64,000 bases of DNA from Peronospora farinosa (Eukaryota; Oomycota; Peronosporomycetes; Peronosporales; Peronosporaceae), in the NCBI GenBank assembly GCA_947646735.1, contig CANTFK010000990.1, positions 310,001 through 374,000 of the forward strand, read 5' to 3'. How positions within the stretch are numbered: the stretch's first letter is position 1; each line of letters opens with the position of its first letter. Below are positions 45,797-56,800 of the stretch, in pieces. The notes beneath the pieces are model-generated. The model worked only from the letters and a program-made list of their open reading frames with translations. It made no database searches and was not told the DNA's origin. A program made the position numbers and the translations under genes.

Positions 45797-46627
45797 CTAA
45801 ATCCACAACGACTCGTCCTCCTCATCGCTGCCACTGGAGCTTCCGGCGTCTTTCCGATTCGACAGCGCTTGCTCTCTCAACATTTCCGTCTCCTTTTCTC
45901 TCTCCTCGTCCATCATTAGCTCCTTTTTCTCATCTCGCTCAGCTTTCTTTTGCATGAGTTTGTTCACGACCAAAGCCGCTCGGATCCTGTCTAGGACATC
46001 CTGAGGAATATCATTTTTTACCAGCTGCACCATGACCAAAGACCGATTCTGTAGCACTGCATCGAGTATAGCTTTCCCTCCTTCTTCAGTAATATTATTA
46101 TTCGCGAGACCCAAATATTTCAATGAAATGTTATAAGGCAACACTTTAGCTACAGCTTTCGCACCATCGTCCCCCAATTGATTACTGGAAAGACCCAAAT
46201 GTTCCAATGTTTCGTGGCCATACAGTGCATCACTAAGTGCGCATGCCCCGTCTGCCGTGATTTCATTACCTCTTAGGTCTAGGTGTTGCAGAGTGTTGTT
46301 CGCTCGGAGCATGTTCCCCATGGACTGAGCACCCACGTCTCCAATCTCATGGTCTGACAGCAATAGACGCAATACTGTACGGTTCAGCTGGAAGACACGA
46401 CCTACCAGATCTCCACCAGACGAGCGCAACTTGCGCTTTTTGGCTGCCATTTCCTTTAAATCCAGTTCACGGATCTGGTCTTTATTAGAACGGATCTTTT
46501 CGAGGATCTCCTTAAGTGTGGCAGCGGGGCGCTGGGTCACGAGGTGGTCGTCATGATGACGAAAAGTCATGGCGGAAAGGACGGACGTTAGTACGTCCAT
46601 GTCGCATTTGTCATCGGTGGTGGCCAT
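45797..46627 (-). CDS. Leucine-rich-repeat protein, ribonuclease-inhibitor-like
   Basis: An intact single-exon gene of 276 residues starting at ATG 46627. After an N-terminal helix-rich part (about 1-75), residues about 76-205 hold four to five repeats of about 28 residues, for example NNTLQHLDLRGNEITADGACALSDAL and its successors HETLEHLGLSSNQLGDDGAKAV and ISLKYLGLANNNITEEGGKAI. This is the RNI-type LRR, a curved protein-binding scaffold. The C-terminal 65 residues are Lys/Glu-rich with a predicted coiled coil and a Ser/Asp/Glu tail. No signal peptide, so probably cytosolic or nuclear. Partner unknown. Confidence 0.8.
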   Translation of the reverse strand: MATTDDKCDMDVLTSVLSAMTFRHHDDHLVTQRPAATLKEILEKIRSNKDQIRELDLKEMAAKKRKLRSSGGDLVGRVFQLNRTVLRLLLSDHEIGDVGAQSMGNMLRANNTLQHLDLRGNEITADGACALSDALYGHETLEHLGLSSNQLGDDGAKAVAKVLPYNISLKYLGLANNNITEEGGKAILDAVLQNRSLVMVQLVKNDIPQDVLDRIRAALVVNKLMQKKAERDEKKELMMDEEREKETEMLREQALSNRKDAGSSSGSDEEDESLWI

Positions 46628-47482
46628 GACTTATAGGGTGAGGGATGAGTAATGGTCGGTATTTTTGGTGCAGAATTAATTCTACAAATTTGTGCTTTAG
46701 ATTGGCTCAACATATTTACCACAATGAGTGTAATTGTCAAGGGTATTCGACAAACAGCAATTTTTCACACAACCCTGTTAGGCAAGAAATTATGTTGTTT
46801 TTATTGTCTTCGTGTCAAAGCGACCATCGAACAATAATCATACAGTTGCTAGAATACTCACTCGATAATCTAGCAACCGTATGATTATCGTGAAAGTTCA
46901 CAACACAATTGTGCATAGCTTATGATTAATATTAATAGAATAGTTATTAACACTAGAATTCCATACTTTTTGACTATTAGACGCTGTTATCAATGTCCGC
47001 CTTTTAAAAGAGAACAAACTACTATCGATAAGAGGTGTGGTAATAGGTAAGGTTACAAAAAGGGGTGTGGGCCGTGGCTGATCTTCTCAACCAGAAATTT
47101 AGTTAAGAAGCGTTATTTATCAGCCACCTTTGATAACCATCATCCACCCCATTAATTATAATTACAAAATACAAATTACGATTTTTATAGAATTTGTTTT
47201 TTTTTAATTCGGGCATTCTGGCCGAATTTTAATTGTCCTCTAATAACAGCAGTCGAGTCGCCAAGCCGCAATTTATGCCTAAAACTAAGCCATTGCCGCC
47301 TTTGGTGTTGGAAAACGGTGTATCAATTGCTACCAGGTCTCAAGACATCAAGAAGCTGCCGTTTTTCAGGATTACCTTTTGTTTTGTATATTTTGGTTTG
47401 TAGGCGACAGAAAAGACGGAAGGTGAGCACATTTTGTGCAGGAGCAAGGAGCGGCTGCAAATCAGGGTGCTGGTAGGTCGAG
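46628..47482. other. Intergenic region with a large hairpin
   Basis: No gene recognised. It contains a 20-bp inverted repeat with one mismatch, 46834-46853 against 46869-46888 (ATAATCATACAGTTGCTAGA on the left), with a 15-nt loop, about 210 bp upstream of the LRR gene. The rest is AT-rich. Confidence 0.45.
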
Positions 47483-48210
47483 GAGCTTTGGCTCAGCACG
47501 TGTGAGACAGTAACGCGTCATGCCCTCTTGCATATCAAAAATAAAGACATGGACTTGTGAAGCCATGTCAATTGGCTGCGTAATAATGCACGAAGCAAGA
47601 TAACGTGTCTTCTGCACGTAGTCACGCATCGACAGCTTCGCCTATCGGAGTGAGAAGAAATCTGCACGTAAGCGAGATTCATCTTGAGGAGGCTCAAAAG
47701 CCACGCTGGATATCGTCCAGCGTAGGGAACGCCAACACATCTACGACGAGCTCCCAAAGAGTCCATTCCTTGGCTTTGCCAACAAGCCGAGACAACAGAA
47801 AATTATAGTTGGCCGTGGGAGCGTCTATCAATCGTGACGCTGTCGCAATATTATTCTCGCGAAATAAGCTATTAAGAGGGAGACGATCCGGACCGCCACA
47901 GGTGTATGTTGACGTCTTCATCATGACAGCGTCATGGTGCGAAGTGAGCGAGGGAGTCAATACTCGCCGATTCGATTCGGCGAGCTAGCGCACCATAAAG
48001 TCTTGGATGGCGGCACGTTGATCAGCGGACGTTGCTGTGCTCAGCAGCGACGTCACAATAGTACCGCCGCGAGGCGATGTAGTACCTGAAAATCCACCGA
48101 AGTGAGAAGTGGAAAATCAGAATGTTCCAGCGAGATCGCTGGAGCCACCGAAGACTCGTTCATGTTCATCTCAAATCTGGTCATTGGAAGGACCACGAAG
48201 TGCTACCAGG
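47483..48210 (-). pseudogene. Truncated G1-type gag
   Basis: Homologous along its length to 6690-7401, the Gag N-terminal half of G1, on the minus strand. Frames 47518-47766 and 47694-47960 carry pieces of it. It ends at about 47483 where similarity stops, so only the 5' end of this element is present. The primer-binding site TGGTAGCAC is visible at about 48200-48208. Confidence 0.65.
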
Positions 48211-48525
48211 TGTAACGGGCTAAGGAACCGTTACCGTCTTACACTAAAAGGGCGTTGAGGAAGCGCTCTTCATTAACTCGTAACTATAACTCTGTTTTAT
48301 TTTGTTTTGTTTTAATTCGCAGTAAGTGCGAATATGTTCCCTAGCTCATGGGGTCCACTCAATATGGAAGTCAATTTATTATTGGCTAATTATTGGGTCT
48401 AGCACCCCAATAATAAACCAATAATTAAATGACGCGCAGAATCCGCTAATGATACTGCCCTATGCCTACTTATGTAATTATGTATTAATCCTATAACTAC
48501 TCATGTAATAGGTTGCCCCATTACA
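48211..48525 (-). repeat. 5' LTR of the truncated G1-type element
   Basis: 315 bp, TGTAACGGGCTAAGG to CCCCATTACA on the plus strand, aligning with both G1 LTRs. Its outer end abuts Copia integrase sequence at 48526, so this element inserted into or beside the Copia body. Confidence 0.8.
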
Positions 48526-49952
48526 AGAACGTTGATTTATTTTGTCGTGACACTGGAGTTGCGCGTCAAATTACGGAAGCTGGCAATTAGCCTGGTACTG
48601 GAAAGGCGGAGCGCATTCACCGGACGGTGATGAATATGGTTCGCTGTATGATTTTTTTGTGTGATTTACCACTTACTTTTTGGGGTGATGCAGCCGAATA
48701 TGCGGCTTACGCTCTTGACAGAATGCCAACCCGTTCCAACCCACAGCGGACGTCTCCAGTCGAAATGTTGACTGGAAAATCGCCAAGTCTCGTGGATATT
48801 GTCGTGTTTAGGTCGCAATGTGAAGTATTTTGTGATCTCAAAAAGAATTCGCTGAAGCAGCGCTCCGAAAAGGGATTAATTGTGAAAAAGAGCGATGAGA
48901 CAAAAGGATTTCGTGTGTGGCTTCCGCGTTATCGCATTGTCATTACCTACACGCCACGTTCGTCAAGTCAATCGCTTACTGATGAAGAAAACAAACAATT
49001 GGAGAAGTTCATAATTAACGAGATTAAAACGGAACTAGCAGAATTAGCGAGCCTGCGCCAAGATCAGCACGCTAGTGCAGATCGTCAAGTGACTGCGACG
49101 ACTCCAAGTGGACAGCTGGGAAGTCAAACTTCCGTGTGCACGGATGAAAAGCGTGATGAACCGATCAAGAACGAACTATGACGGTCCAAGCGTACGTCGA
49201 AAAAGTCTTTGCAAAAAATTGGAGGCGGACTTATCTAATTCAATTATATTGAAGCCATCGCGCGAGCTTGTGAACGCAGTCACAACTGCCATTTAGATGG
49301 ACCACTCGCCAAAACCTGTGATGTGGTGAACGCAGTAGTTGCTGCCGTCTCGCAAGTTTTTTAAGCCGAATTTGCGCATTTGCCTGTTCCGAAAAAACAA
49401 TCGCGAGGCGATGCGCACTTCCGACAAGATTTTATGGAAGCGCGCAAATAATGAAGAGCTAACAGCCGTGCGTGTGAATCATACATGGAGAGTCAGAGCC
49501 GAACCCAAAGTGCCACGTTTGCATACTAAGTGGGTGTACAAGAAGAAACGCACGAGTGACGGGGAAATTGAACGTTACAATGCAAGACTTGTTGCGTGTG
49601 GTACTTAACAAGTGCTCGGTGTGAATTTTTTGCTGACTTTTGCCGCGGTGTTACACATGACAAGTGCCAAGGCTATATTGGCTATTGCGTGGTTCGGCGT
49701 ACACCAGCCAGGCATTTCGACGTACCAAGTGCTTACGTGCGCGCTGTTTAAGAAGATGGAGAGAATATACATCTTTATATTCCTGAAGGCATGACGTTTA
49801 CGTCGGAGGAGCTTTCCGCTTATGGCGTGGATACCGCCAAGAATTTATCACTTTGTTTGGAGAGAAGTCTGTATGGCTTAAAGCAGGTTGGACGTCTGTG
49901 GCATCAGCTTCTACATGCAACGCTGACAAACATTGGATTTGTGCGATGCATA
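48526..49952 (+). pseudogene. Copia element, integrase and first half of RT
   Basis: Frame 48627-49181 and the bases before it give the Copia integrase end (GKAERIHRTVMNMVRCM, with the catalytic Glu, then FWGDAAEYAAYALDRMPT). The RT follows at 49339-49608 (AMRTSDKILWKRANNEELTAV, KWVYKKKRTSDGEIERYNARLVACGT) and 49791-49952 (LERSLYGLKQVGRLWHQLL). Stops and frame changes at 49182-49338 and 49608 show decay. The RT is cut at 49952 by the GX insertion and resumes at 63253. Confidence 0.8.
49949..49952 (+). other. Target-site duplication of GX, left copy
   Basis: CATA immediately before TGTGGAGAAG, repeated at 63249-63252 after the right LTR. Removing GX and one copy joins the two Copia RT halves in frame. 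Confidence 0.85.
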
Positions 49953-51268
49953 TGTGGAGAAGTGCCAGAGAAATGGGGGGCCCTTCGTAGTTATTATAAT
50001 AACTGGCGGGAAAGATCTCGGTCACTCTCTTGAATGAGTGACAGGGAGTGACCAGGGTCCCGAACTGGTCCAAGGTCCCGAGTTCGGAGAAGATACTAGG
50101 ATGCCCTACACTACAGACCAAAGGACCAGTGCTGCTAGGACAGCTTAAGTTGACCCCAGGTAACAGGTGGGTCCCAGACAACAGGTGGACCCAGGTGACC
50201 GGTGGACCCCAGGCAACAGGTTGACCCAGACAACAGGTGGACCCAGGTGACAGGTGGACCCCAGGTAGCATGTGGACTCCAGGCAACATGCGGACCCCAG
50301 GTAACAGGGGCCCAGGGGTACCAGGATACTAGGGCCCAGGGGCCTAGGGGTGCCAGGGTACGGGGCCTAGGGGTACCAGGGTGCCGGGGCCCAGGGGCCT
50401 AAGGGTACCAGGGTACTGGGGCCCAGGGGCCTAAGGGTACCAGGGTACCGGGGCCTAGGGGTACCAGGGTGCCGGGGCCCAGGGGTACCGGGGCCTAGGG
50501 GTACCAGGGTGCCGGGGCCCAGGGTACCGAGGCCCAGGGGTACCAGGGCCCAATGTCCGAGGGTGCAGAACCGGTACACAGAATATCGAAGATTACAGAA
50601 AGTACAGGGTACCAAGGAGCCAGTCCTTCCTCCAAGAGTCGGCACGTGGCACTTTCCAGATCAAAGGGTTAGGGTTAGGCAAGAAAAGCATACAGAGAAT
50701 AAGATAAATAAACACACTCGAATTTGCATTACACGTGGCAGCTTTAAGCGCCCCTCCTAAGCTTCTCCGTCGCTACACCTCTTCCGGGCGGGATACCCTT
50801 TGGCCCCCCGACGTCCAGCAGGTGTTAGACGGCTCAAGCAACGCAAGTTGAACCTCAGGATAGTTGGCCTGAGGTGTCAAGTAAGTGTCAACACTCTACG
50901 ACCCGCTACAGGAAGCGGTTTCCCTACGGGGAAGAACACAAAGGGGTCCAAGGACCAAGAACAGTCAGCCACCAAAGGGGTACATAGTACCAGGTGCATC
51001 GCTCTCGACTAAGTCGATTGAGCCCAAGAAACCCGGTCCCAAGTGAAGTATATCCACTCGGGGACCACCAAGTCCAAGTCTTATACAAAGACCAAGTTTA
51101 AGTCTTCTACGTCAACCGAGGAGCAAGACCAGCCAAGCCGACGGGTACACAAGGTGAGACCCAAGGCCAATACGACACGGTATCGGGGTACCCCCTCCGT
51201 AAGTCGGCAGTCCGGCGCTGTGTGTGTTTGTGGATCTCCTACGTTGTTTGAGAATCCACTCCACCACA
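49953..51268 (+). repeat. 5' LTR of GX
   Basis: 1316 bp. From about 50140 to 50560 it is made of GC-rich tandem repeats: first units around CAGGTGACAGGTGGACCC, then units around GGGGCCTAGGGGTACCAGG. The G runs would allow G-quadruplexes on the plus strand. The 3' part resembles the solo LTR at 9015-9985. Confidence 0.92.
50140..50560 (+). repeat. GC-rich tandem arrays inside the GX LTR
   Basis: Two successive arrays of short units, the first about 15-20 bp with AGGTGGACCC, the second with GGGGTACCAGGGTGCC and GGGGCCTAAGGGTACC. The counterpart in the right LTR is 62112-62532, one 8-bp AGGGTACC unit longer. GGTACC and GGGCCC self-complementary cores recur. Confidence 0.85.
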
Positions 51269-53755
51269 ATGGTGCGCGTGCCCGGATCTTCGGGAGACGC
51301 GGGATTTCACCGTGAGTCCCACGAAGAAGAAAAGACATCGGTCAAGATAGACCAAGGGACAACCAAGACACTGGAAACCGGATCGCCAGTGATCAAGAAG
51401 GAAGAAGGATCGGAGGACCTGCAGAGCCCGGGGAGGAGCTCTGCTATTGAGGTCAAGGTGGAATATGAAGAAAAACCACCAAATCCTCCCCCTTATGTCT
51501 TCGTTGAAGAAGACAACATGGGCCATAATCAATATTATGGTCCAGGGGTCCCAAGTTTGACAGCGAAAGCTAAAAAACAAGGGACCCCGAAACAAGTCTC
51601 CCAACCTACCACTCAAGAGCCAAAGGTGCCCAAGAACAAGCAGCAAAAGAAGCAGAAGCATACCAAGTTGAAGGCACCGAGAGGCGGAGACACGACGGAC
51701 GAGTCGGGAGAGAGCCAAGGCGCGGCCAGTAAGGACTGGACAGAAGAAGATTTGGAAGAAGCCTACCATCGGAATAAATTGAAGAAGTTTCTTCGAAAGG
51801 ACCCGGTGATGAAGGCGCTCAAGGTCAAGCTTCTGGACCAGGTCCACGGTCCGATAACGGCTCTTCCCACCACGACCACAGACCTGGAGGTCCTCAAGGC
51901 CGTAATGAATCTACTACATGAAGCTGGGATGGCTGCTGGGAACTTTACTGCTGAGACCCTCTTCGATTTCGGGTTCGAGACCTTGAAGAAGACCTTAGTG
52001 ACCCTGCATGGTCACCTCAAGACGTTAGTGGGGGAGTTCCCCCCAAAGGAAGTACCCCGTCAAGATGGAGGAGTAGTGGATCCTGGTGTGGGCTCTCCTG
52101 CTGGGTCACTCGGTGAATCGTCACCAAGGTCTCAATACGAATCAGCCACCTCATCTATGATGTCGGCCCTTATGGATACGGTGGACCGAATGCAACTGGG
52201 TCCAGCTGGTGCAGCGTTGTTGGAAGCACGAATTCGTGAAGCTGGTCATATGGACACAGCAACCCCATGGGTCCAGCGCCAAGCACAGGAGGAGACGGAA
52301 GCCCGGTGCAAAGTGGAGCCAAGGTTGATGGGGACAAAAACAGACCAGGAAACAAAGGCTGAGTCAGTTTCCCCTAGCGCGCTCCAGTCGTACTTTGATA
52401 AGGCGATGACCAAGTTCCTTGAAGAGCAAGGCTCCACAAAAGTTGCAGTGGACAGGGGACACACCACGAGGGGTCAAGGGCCAGTTCACCCCAGGTCCTC
52501 CCAGCAGATTGAGCGCCTAGGACCACTAGGCGATATCCCTGATGTGGACATGGAATCTGTGGGGTCAACCCATGATGAATACGACCCAGATGACTTGGCG
52601 TTCCCGATGACCTCAGCGCGAGCGACTGTGGCCACGGCTACGGCAGGAGGACCCCCTACTGTTGTTCCACACATTAGGGTATCGGCCTCGTCGGATCTGA
52701 AGGAATTTAGCGGAAGGGACCACGATGAAGATCGTGCCAGAAGCTGGAGCACTAAGGTAAAGACGGCTTTCCTCCGAGACCAGGCACCAGACAGCGAGAA
52801 GTGTCTCATCTTTGGGTCCCTGCTCACAGGTCCAGCTCAGAATTGGTATCGACAGCTGGGTCGAACAGTGCGCGTTGATTGGAAACTGCTGCTGCGAGAG
52901 TTCCAAGCACAATTTTGCGGCTTGGGGGTGTCGGTGGCCCGACAATATTATCACGCCAGAAAGAGGACCGACGAGTCACCCTTGGAATATCTGTACCGTT
53001 TGAACGTGGCAGGGCTCAGGGCCAAGCTAGATATTAAGGGTGGACCCCCCAGTGTAAAGCGTGAACACGTGGACCATTACGTGGAAACCTTGGATGATCG
53101 AGAATTAGCGGACCAGCTTACATTGCTCAGACTTTCTGATGCAGACGACCTGGAGGAAGTCCTGCTGGCTCGTCAGAGAGCGAAGACGCGTCAAGGAAGG
53201 GTCTTGTTCGGTTCCAGCAAGTTTCGCCAGAAGGCCCCAACCACTCCAGACCACACCAAGAGTCAGCTGAGAAGACCCGTCCAAGTCATCCGAGCCACTT
53301 CTGAAAGTGAAAATGACCAAGGGTCCAGCTCCAGTGGGTCTGAGGGAGAAGGTGACCTCAGAAGAATTTATGCGGCGGCGAGTAAACCTTACACTGGTAG
53401 GGCGAGGAACGCAGATGACCCCCGGGACCATCAGGACCCAGAGCCAGACCGAGGTAGACGCATGGCAGAGGGACCTGGACAAAAGGTGGTTCCAGGGTCA
53501 CCCGTGGCAAAGTGTACCCATTGTGGATCTAGGAAGCATGTGGATCTGGACTGTTGGAAGCGACTCGTTTGCGAGTGTTGTGGAAAGAAGGGTCACCCAG
53601 CTGACCACTGCCTGTTTGTGTGTCGCGGTTGTGGCAAGGTTCATGACGTCGGCAAGTGCCCGATGGAAGAGTTCTACAATCTGATTCGCCAGTGGTACAA
53701 CCCGAACAAACACGCGGGGCAGCTGCCCGAGGCGGCGGAGAAGATGTTAAATTAG
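51269..53755 (+). CDS. gag: GX Gag polyprotein
   Basis: 828 residues. The first ATG of the frame is at the base right after the LTR, and upstream in-frame codons include no ATG, so I start there. Residues 1-470 are polar, Lys/Glu/Pro-rich, low in similarity to known Gag. Residues about 472-600 form the retrotransposon Gag core (DLKEFSGRDHDEDRARSW, LTGPAQNWYRQL, LLREFQAQFCG, SPLEYLYRLNVAGLRAKL), which builds the particle. Residues 749-762 (CTHCGSRKHVDLDC) and the following CECCGKKGHPADHC are C-x2-C-x4-H-x4-C zinc knuckles; a third, CRGCGKVHDVGKC, has one residue less. It is long for a Gypsy Gag. It ends at TAG 53753-53755 in front of a strong stem-loop, in the -1 frame relative to Pol. Confidence 0.9.
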   Translation: MVRVPGSSGDAGFHRESHEEEKTSVKIDQGTTKTLETGSPVIKKEEGSEDLQSPGRSSAIEVKVEYEEKPPNPPPYVFVEEDNMGHNQYYGPGVPSLTAKAKKQGTPKQVSQPTTQEPKVPKNKQQKKQKHTKLKAPRGGDTTDESGESQGAASKDWTEEDLEEAYHRNKLKKFLRKDPVMKALKVKLLDQVHGPITALPTTTTDLEVLKAVMNLLHEAGMAAGNFTAETLFDFGFETLKKTLVTLHGHLKTLVGEFPPKEVPRQDGGVVDPGVGSPAGSLGESSPRSQYESATSSMMSALMDTVDRMQLGPAGAALLEARIREAGHMDTATPWVQRQAQEETEARCKVEPRLMGTKTDQETKAESVSPSALQSYFDKAMTKFLEEQGSTKVAVDRGHTTRGQGPVHPRSSQQIERLGPLGDIPDVDMESVGSTHDEYDPDDLAFPMTSARATVATATAGGPPTVVPHIRVSASSDLKEFSGRDHDEDRARSWSTKVKTAFLRDQAPDSEKCLIFGSLLTGPAQNWYRQLGRTVRVDWKLLLREFQAQFCGLGVSVARQYYHARKRTDESPLEYLYRLNVAGLRAKLDIKGGPPSVKREHVDHYVETLDDRELADQLTLLRLSDADDLEEVLLARQRAKTRQGRVLFGSSKFRQKAPTTPDHTKSQLRRPVQVIRATSESENDQGSSSSGSEGEGDLRRIYAAASKPYTGRARNADDPRDHQDPEPDRGRRMAEGPGQKVVPGSPVAKCTHCGSRKHVDLDCWKRLVCECCGKKGHPADHCLFVCRGCGKVHDVGKCPMEEFYNLIRQWYNPNKHAGQLPEAAEKMLN
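51270..51287 (+). promoter_or_regulatory. Primer-binding site of GX
   Basis: TGGTGCGCGTGCCCGGAT begins one base after the LTR. It would pair with a tRNA ending CGCGCACCA. It differs from the TGGTAGCA site used by G1, GA and GB. The Gag start codon (51269-51271) overlaps its first bases. Which tRNA primes is unknown. Confidence 0.6.
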
Positions 53756-53800
53756 AACGCTCGCCAGGTTTGAATCTGGTACGAGCCGAGCGTTCTAATT
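53746..53800 (+). promoter_or_regulatory. Candidate -1 ribosomal frameshift signal of GX
   Basis: The last Gag codons read ATG TTA AAT TAG, giving the heptamer G TTA AAT (53746-53752). A perfect 14-bp stem, 53750-53763 with 53787-53800, follows and includes an inner CCAG/CTGG hairpin (53764-53779). Pol is in the -1 frame and open from 53647, so a slip here would produce Gag-Pol. GUUAAAC is an established slippery site in arteriviruses; GUUAAAU is a relative. The stem starts closer than the usual 5-9 nt spacer, so partial melting must be assumed. Confidence 0.55.
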
Positions 53801-56800
53801 GTTGCATTTATGCATTTGTGGAGAAACACCCCGTGGAGAAGGTCAATAAGTTGGATGAATTGATTGGAAATACATCGGGCTTTTGCATTAATTCTGTTGC
53901 TGCTGTGGCCAATGCATGTATACCTCACGTTTATTCCCGAGGGGAGACTATGATGACATTGGATTTATTGCCGGGAGAGTCAAGAGGATACTGGAAACAC
54001 CATGCCCCAGGAAAGTGGTTTAAGCAAGCCAAGGCCTCTGGGAAAGTTAACAATATTCGTGCGAATCTACTGTTTGATTCTGGTGCCGAGATATCTATTT
54101 TGGATATCGCCTTTGCTCGTAAGGCAGGCTGCCAGATTAACACAAGCGAGAAACAAGAGTGTGTGGGCATTGGAGAAGCAGTTTACACCACGGAAGGGCG
54201 AACGAAGATCAAGATAACGTTGAATGGTGTATTAGTATACTTCTTCAATGTGTGGGTCGGGTCCATGGCCGGCCAGGATGTGCTACTAGGAATGGACTTT
54301 ATGGTGCCAGCTGGAATTCGTTTGGACATGGCGGACGGAACTATTTGCTTGCCAGACGAAGTTCGAATCCAGCTGACAGGTCGCAAGACCTTGTATAGTG
54401 GCCATATTTCTGAGGTAAAATTGGGCCAGTACGTGAATTTACCGGCAACAAAATATGTCGAGGTTCCGCTGAAGAAGGTTACGTCGGACCAGTGGAAATT
54501 ATGGATGACCCGTGGAGACAGATGGGTGACTACGATGATCCAAGGACACGGACATCGTCAATTCTTGAGGGTCACCAATGTGAGTGACAAGGACCTGATC
54601 TTACACGAGGATACCAAGCTGGGCATTTGGCTGGCTAAGGACCGGGTTCCCCGGGCCCAAGGGTTTGTGTCAGTGGGTTCTAGGAGGTACGCTGAATGGA
54701 AAAATCTAGCCTACCAAGCAACCACCGACGAGGAGGATGCAGAAACCACTCAAGAAGAAGTATACCAAGGTCCGATGGTCGAGAAACCTCAGTACGTGAC
54801 TCCACATAAAATGTTGCTACGGACGGGGACACAAGTGCCAGTGGTTAACGCGGTGCACGAGTCTGTTATGAGGGACCCTGAGTCATTGCCATTAGATCAG
54901 GAATCTGGAGGGGAGGCCCTCGATAGAGGTCAACCATCTAGAGCTAGCGTGGGCAACGAAGTATCATCGAAGGATAGGACCGATATGGAGAGGGTCCACC
55001 CAGAGGAGGGTCCACAGGTCCACCCAGAGGAGGGTCCACCGGTCCACCCAGAGGAGGGTCCACCGGCCCACCCAGAGGAGGGTCCACCGGCCCACCCAGC
55101 AGGGGGTCCACCGGCCCACCCAGAGGAGGGTCCACCGGCCCACCCAGCAGGGGGTCCACCGGCCCACCCAGAGGAGGGTCCACCGGCCCACAAGGCTGAA
55201 GTAAATACTCCCGATGACCAAGTCTGTGTTCACGAGAGTGGAGATTTATGTGCCGAAGATATCGACAAAAATTGGTCTGTTATCCCTGAGGTCATCCCAT
55301 CTACAAACGAAGTTATGTTGGAAGACATCCAGATCCCAGACCCCGGTGATACCCCAAAGGAGGAGGTGGACCGCCTCCGCCAGATTATATGGAGAAAACG
55401 ACATTTGCTGATGGGAAAAGGTAATGCATTACCCCCGGCGGCTCGAGGAGCAGTGTGCGACATTGATGTTGGGAACGCACGGCCAATCGCCCAACGGGTA
55501 CGGAAGGTGGCCCCTCAATTTAGGGAGAAGCTGGCAGACCTGATAAAAGGCCTCTTGTCATCCAAGATAATCCAGCATTCCACCTCCCCATGGGCCAGTC
55601 CAATTGTAATTATTGTCAAGAAGAATGGGGTGGATATAAGGCTGTGCATTGACTACCGGATGGTGAATGATTTAACGCGGCTTATGGTATATCCTATGCC
55701 TCTCGTGAATGAGTTGTTGGAAGACCTAGATAAGGCCCTGTGGTACTGCTCACTGGATATGGCTAGCGGTTTTTGGGTGGTCAGTATGACCGAACGAGCC
55801 CGTTTAATCTCGGCGTTTGTAACCCCGCTCGGACTTTTTGAGTGGAGACGAATGCCGTTTGGACTGAAGAATGCGCCGCAGATCTATCAGCGGCTGTTGG
55901 ATAATGCTTTATATGGGTTTCTTACGATTTCCTCCGAGCCGGGCTCTGACAAACCAGAGGACCTGTTCGAGGTGGGCCATCCAGAGGGAGACCTCAAGAA
56001 GTCTATATTAGGACGTAGGTCCTATATCGACGACATTTTGGTGACCTCGGAGTCATGGGATGACTTATGCGTGAAAGTGGAACGACTTTTGGAGGTGTGT
56101 GACAAGTGGAACTTATCGATCAGCGCGGTTAAGAGCTCATGGGGCTGTCAAAAGGTAGATTACCTTGGCCACCAAGTATCAGCGGAAGGGCTGGAGGCCC
56201 ACCCTAAGGACCTTCAGTCCTTGGTGGACTTACCGTTGCCCACTACCCTGAAAGCTATGCAGTCGTTTCTCGGGAGTCTTAACTATTACAGTCGGTTCCT
56301 GGAGGACTACGCCATTTATGCATCCATCCTGTACGAATTAAGGGAAGTGGATTACCACGTATTACGAAACCGGATAAGCAGGACTGGGGACATACAGGGA
56401 GATGACCAGGAGGAGGACCGATGGGCCCGGGTGCAGGTAGCATTTGCTATGTTAAAGAATAAGATCGCCACTGCCCCAATCCTCCGCCATTTTGATCCAG
56501 ACCGGGAACCCGTCATTATTGTCTATGCTAGCGAGTGGGCCATCTCGGCATCCCTGGTGCAGGAATATGAAGGGGTGTATATGCCGGTAACTTTCACGAG
56601 TCGGACTTTGAAGCCAAATGAGATCAACTATGGGCTGGTGGACAAGGAAGTGCTGGCGCTATTGCGAATACTAGACCTTTGCTACACGTCACTGGTCACC
56701 CGACCTATCAAGGTCTTGACCCGACACTCAACGCTGGCGTGGATAGTCCGGTCACCGGGTCTACAAGGTCGCCTGGGAAACTGGGCTGCACTCCTGTCTC

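Noticed and set aside
50662..50682. Two telomere-like GGGTTAGG units in the GX LTR
   Set aside because: Only two units, present in both LTRs as part of LTR sequence, and no further telomeric array; not a telomere.
54930..55233. Several minus-strand frames over the HPEEGPP repeats
   Set aside because: A 24-bp repeat without stops keeps several frames open; pol clearly uses the plus strand.
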